Positions 60,980 to 64,000 of a DNA stretch of 64,000 bases are shown piece after piece. The position numbers and the translations under genes are program-made. A model generated the notes under the pieces. That model was not told the DNA's origin and searched no databases. It saw only the letters and a program-made list of their open reading frames with translations. Within the stretch, counting starts at the first letter, position 1. Each line of letters begins with the position of its first letter. The DNA lies in the NCBI RefSeq assembly GCF_007827365.1, contig NZ_VISI01000002.1, positions 1,431,001 through 1,495,000 of the forward strand, given 5' to 3'. The stretch is from Olleya sp. Hel_I_94 (GTDB lineage Bacteria; Bacteroidota; Bacteroidia; Flavobacteriales; Flavobacteriaceae).

Positions 60980-62059
60980 ATGCGAGAAGTTAGAAAATAC
61001 CTCAATAAACTATTTATATCATTATTGTTTTGGATAATTGCAATGGTATTATATACTGTTTTTAGATATTACGGTATATCTGAAGAACTTGTTACTTATG
61101 CCAATTTTGATAATGATTTTTCTATGATAGTAAATATAAAACACTCTATTTTTTTTGGTGTTTTATTTGGGGTATTATATTCTTTTATCAACTATTATTT
61201 CGAAAGAAAAATTTTCGCTAACCTACCTATGTGGGTTATGTTTGTTCTAGAGTCAATTTTATTCATAATAATTTTTACTCTTACTATTATTATTTTTGGG
61301 TTTCAAGTTGATAATGACAACGATAATCTTGACATTTTAGCCTATCTAAATTGGTGGTTTTCAACTAAATTATTTTGGGCTGCGTTATTATATGCTAGTG
61401 TTGTATCAATGGGATTGTCGTTTATAAATATAGCTACACAACGATTAGGGCATAAGAATTTTTATAATATACTTATAGGAAAATACAGGCAACCAAAAGA
61501 AGAATACAGGGTTTTTATGTTTATAGATTTAAAGTCTTCTACTTCAATTGCCGAAGAGCTTGGGCATTTAAAGTATAGTAAACTAATACAAGATTGCTTT
61601 TCTGATTTAAATGCATTATTAAGAAAACATAATGCAGAAATATTTCAATATGTAGGAGATGAAGCAGTAATTATTTGGAATTTTCAAAACGGTATACAAA
61701 ACAACAATTGTTTAAAAATGTTTTTTGCCTTTATTCAAAGCTTAGAATATAAATCAGAATACTATAAATCTAACTATAATATTATTCCAGAATTTAAGGC
61801 TGGTATCCACGCGGGTAAGTTGATGGTTGCCGAAGTAGGTACAATAAAGAAAGAAATTGCATATCACGGTGATGTTATCAATACTACGGCACGCATTCAA
61901 TCTAAATGTAACGAATTTGAACAACAACTTATTATCTCTCAAGATTTATATAAACAGTTTGATAATTTAGACCACTATAAGTTCAAAAACTTAGGTTCTT
62001 TATTATTGAAAGGAAAGAAAATGGAAACAAATTTAATTGGAGTAAAAAACTGTGGCTAA
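60980..62059 (+). CDS. Membrane-bound class III adenylate/guanylate cyclase
   Basis: 359 residues: four N-terminal membrane helices (about 13-150) and a C-terminal class III catalytic domain (about 175-355). Metal aspartates are in FMFIDLKSSTS and YVGDEAVIIW. The transition-state Asn and Arg occur in GDVINTTARIQ. Substrate specificity (ATP or GTP) is not obvious. Its stop codon lies inside the R'' box of the second attC-like site, the tight packing usual for cassette genes. No effector protein is adjacent; the window has no evident CRP-type receptor. Confidence 0.88.
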   Translation: MREVRKYLNKLFISLLFWIIAMVLYTVFRYYGISEELVTYANFDNDFSMIVNIKHSIFFGVLFGVLYSFINYYFERKIFANLPMWVMFVLESILFIIIFTLTIIIFGFQVDNDNDNLDILAYLNWWFSTKLFWAALLYASVVSMGLSFINIATQRLGHKNFYNILIGKYRQPKEEYRVFMFIDLKSSTSIAEELGHLKYSKLIQDCFSDLNALLRKHNAEIFQYVGDEAVIIWNFQNGIQNNNCLKMFFAFIQSLEYKSEYYKSNYNIIPEFKAGIHAGKLMVAEVGTIKKEIAYHGDVINTTARIQSKCNEFEQQLIISQDLYKQFDNLDHYKFKNLGSLLLKGKKMETNLIGVKNCG

Positions 62060-62254
62060 CAACGTGTATAGCTCATTGCTATTCAGTTGATTAAACCAAA
62101 TTTAAAGCATATTTGGAAAGTCGCCAAATTTTTAAATTTGACGATTTCCAATAAAAAAGATAAATAGTAAAATTTAAAAATCTGGCTTGTGCCTCAACCG
62201 AAAATTAATCGCTAATTTGCACGCAACGAGCCATACACAAGACCGTTGTGTGTA
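62051..62254. repeat. attC-like site 2
   Basis: R'' TGTGGCTAAC (62051-62060) is the exact inverse of GTTAGCCACA at the start of this cassette (59378-59387). Then a 3-base spacer, L'' GTGTATAGCTCATTGC (62064-62079), a longer variable middle, L' GCAACGAGCCATACAC (62223-62238, 14 of 16 pairs with L''), a 6-base spacer, and GTTGTGTGTA (62245-62254), the start of the third cassette. Spacer lengths equal those of site 1. Confidence 0.75.
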
Positions 62255-62295
62255 ATGTAAAAATCGTGCTAAAATTGAACATTTGAACTAAAAAA

Positions 62296-62381
62296 GCCAA
62301 CGCTCAAACAGCACATTTATTTTTTTGCCGACACGAAAGCCAACGCTGAAAAAAATAAAAGAGCTGTTTCTTGCCAACGCT
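62296..62381 (+). repeat. Three direct GCCAACGCT repeats before the restriction-modification gene
   Basis: GCCAACGCT at 62296-62304, 62339-62347 and 62373-62381, with AAACAGC/GCTGTTT inverted between them. Located in the 5' region of the third cassette. Function unknown; 62255-62420 has no other feature and no clear -7 box. Confidence 0.6.
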
Positions 62382-62420
62382 CGGAATAATATTAAATTTG
62401 AGAAAAAAGATTAAAATTTT

Positions 62421-64000
62421 ATGAGCTTATTTCAGAACTCTGTTCTAAACAAATATTTAAAAGGATTGGAGTCCGAAAAAGTTAATCAAGCTTACGAACG
62501 ATTTACGAGCCATTTCCATAATCCGACCATTCAGGAAAATATTCGAAATTCCAAAGAGGAACAATATCAAGGCGAATTTCTGATTGACCTTTTTGTAAAC
62601 GTATTTGAATACGTTAAGAATCCGACACCAGATTTTAATCTTACAACGGAATTAAAAAACATAAAAGGCTCAAAAAAGACAGATGGAGCAATTTTAAAAG
62701 GCGAAAAAGCACTTGCGGTAATTGAACTGAAAGGAACAAACACAACCGATTTAAGCAAAGTAGAAACTCAAGCATTTGGATATAAAAACAACCAACCTGG
62801 TTGTAATTATGTAATTACTTCCAACTTTGAGAAGTTGCGTTTTTACATTGACAATGCAGTAGATTTTGAAGAATTTAATTTATTCCAATTAACGAAAGAA
62901 CGTTTTGATATCCTTTGGCTTTGCCTTTCGTCTGAATATCTTTTAAAAGACATTCCTAAAAAAATTAAGGACGAATCCTTAACGCAAGAGGAAAAAATCA
63001 CAAAAGAACTTTACAAAGACTACGCATCTTTCAGAAATGAAGTTTTTGATAGCATTCAAAAGGAAAATCCGCAATACGACAAACTAACCTTATTCAAGAA
63101 AACGCAAAAATTACTTGACCGTTTTTTATTCATCTTCTTTGCAGAAGACAGGTTATTACTTCCACCTAATTCAATTAGGTCTATAGTAAACCAATGGACA
63201 GATTTAAAAGATAAATACGATGAGTATTTTCCTTTGTACGACCGTTTTCAAAAGTATTTCGGTTATATGAATTCTGGTTATAAAGGACAACAACACGATA
63301 TTTTTGCTTACAATGGAGGTTTGTTTGCACCAGACGAGATTTTAGACAACATCAAAATTAACGATGAATTGCTTTACAAACACACAGTTAATTTAAGCAA
63401 TTACGATTTTGAAAGTGAAGTAAGTGTAAATATTCTTGGTCATATATTTGAACATTCTCTAAACGACATTGACGAAATCCAAGCAGAAATTCAAGGAGTT
63501 TCAACTGAACAAAGCAAAACAAAACGAAAAAAAGATGGTGTTTTTTACACGCCAAAATACATTACCAAATACATTGTAGATAATACTGTTGGCAAACTTT
63601 GTGAGGAAAAGAAAATTGAACTTGACATACAAGAAGCTGAATACGAAAAAGAACGTAAAGGAAGAAAGAAAGCAACACTAAAAAAATTAACTCAAAAATT
63701 AGAAGATTATAGAAAATGGCTATTACAAATTACCATTTGCGACCCAGCTTGTGGTAGTGGAGCTTTTCTAAATCAAGCTTTGGAGTTTTTAATTGCAGAA
63801 CATCAATATATTGACGAATTACAAGCCAAACTCTTTGGAGACGCAATGGTTTTAAGTGAAGTTGAAAATGCAATTTTAGAAAATAATATTTATGGTGTTG
63901 ACATCAATGATGAAAGTGTAGAAATTGCAAAACTATCACTTTGGTTAAGAACAGCACAAAAAGACAGAAAACTAACTTCATTAAACAATAATATTAAATG
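62421..64000 (+). CDS. Type IIG-like restriction/N6-adenine methyltransferase (partial, runs off the window)
   Basis: Open from the ATG at 62421 to the window end (526 codons, no stop). The N-terminal PD-(D/E)xK nuclease site is visible as D88 (KKTDGAIL) and E102-x-K104 (AVIELKG). A helical connector follows (FLFIFFAEDRLLLP), and then GVFYTPKYITKYIVDN, typical for Eco57I/type IIG enzymes. The SAM motif is CDPACGSGAFL (440-450). The catalytic NPPY would lie past the edge. Such single-chain enzymes cut and methylate DNA using one target domain. It is the first gene of the third cassette-like unit. Confidence 0.85.
   Translation, partial: MSLFQNSVLNKYLKGLESEKVNQAYERFTSHFHNPTIQENIRNSKEEQYQGEFLIDLFVNVFEYVKNPTPDFNLTTELKNIKGSKKTDGAILKGEKALAVIELKGTNTTDLSKVETQAFGYKNNQPGCNYVITSNFEKLRFYIDNAVDFEEFNLFQLTKERFDILWLCLSSEYLLKDIPKKIKDESLTQEEKITKELYKDYASFRNEVFDSIQKENPQYDKLTLFKKTQKLLDRFLFIFFAEDRLLLPPNSIRSIVNQWTDLKDKYDEYFPLYDRFQKYFGYMNSGYKGQQHDIFAYNGGLFAPDEILDNIKINDELLYKHTVNLSNYDFESEVSVNILGHIFEHSLNDIDEIQAEIQGVSTEQSKTKRKKDGVFYTPKYITKYIVDNTVGKLCEEKKIELDIQEAEYEKERKGRKKATLKKLTQKLEDYRKWLLQITICDPACGSGAFLNQALEFLIAEHQYIDELQAKLFGDAMVLSEVENAILENNIYGVDINDESVEIAKLSLWLRTAQKDRKLTSLNNNIK

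Overview
The window reads as chromosome of a marine-type Flavobacteriaceae (phylum Bacteroidota). The base composition is AT-rich and Shine-Dalgarno sequences are largely absent. Many genes are preceded by the Bacteroidota -7 box TAnnTTTG. There are Bacteroidota-specific families: a T9SS sorting domain, GSCFA, DUF4230, choice-of-anchor I, and a TonB-dependent receptor with a carboxypeptidase-like N-terminal domain. Genus cannot be fixed from the sequence alone.

Layout. 1-9.1 kb is a housekeeping block: glycosyltransferase, ECF sigma factor, lipA, gap, a TPR hybrid histidine kinase, lpxK, a Nif3-like protein and a zinc-ribbon-like coiled coil. 9.2-13.4 kb has secreted or enzymatic singletons: a lipoprotein MsrA, a T9SS-exported protein with an N-formylglutamate-amidohydrolase-like core, and a methyltransferase. 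13.6-22.3 kb is a tryptophan/kynurenine degradation operon (kynU, a small PH-like gene, kmo, 2-aminomuconate deaminase, aminomuconate semialdehyde dehydrogenase, atypical SDR, 3-hydroxyanthranilate dioxygenase, ACMS decarboxylase). Its intergenic gaps carry several different repeat families and a small GIY-YIG nuclease element. 22.3-35.4 kb is mixed: O-methyltransferase, a HipA-like kinase with its DUF3037 partner, a flavin monooxygenase, DsrE plus a DoxD-DoxA fusion, a subtilase, TatA, phenylalanine hydroxylase, a crotonase and a rhodanese. 35.7-44.2 kb has GSCFA, alaS, M23, MerR, LemA and two TPM proteins. 44.3-47.3 kb is a TPP-riboswitch-controlled thiamin salvage operon (thiM-thiE-tenA-thiD). 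47.5-57.4 kb holds a TonB receptor, der, era, an rRNA/tRNA methyltransferase of the SpoU class and small secreted proteins.

The most interesting part is 57.4-64.0 kb. A tyrosine recombinase with all six catalytic residues and a C-terminal PLD motif like that of IntI1 is followed by three consecutive units, all transcribed in the same direction. Each complete unit begins with a private tag starting GTT and ends with the exact 10-bp inverted copy of that tag ending AAC. The tag copy is followed by a large imperfect palindrome with conserved internal arms and fixed spacers (3 nt on the left, 6 nt on the right). This is the topology expected of integron gene cassettes with attC-like sites, here with a recombinase that lacks the usual IntI insertion and is transcribed toward the cassettes. 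The cassettes hold a lipoprotein gene; a four-gene regulatory/membrane/cyclase set with its own operator and promoter; and a type IIG-like restriction-modification gene cut off by the window end.

Both window ends are truncated genes (a small membrane protein at the left, the restriction-modification gene at the right). No rRNA, tRNA or CRISPR array was seen.
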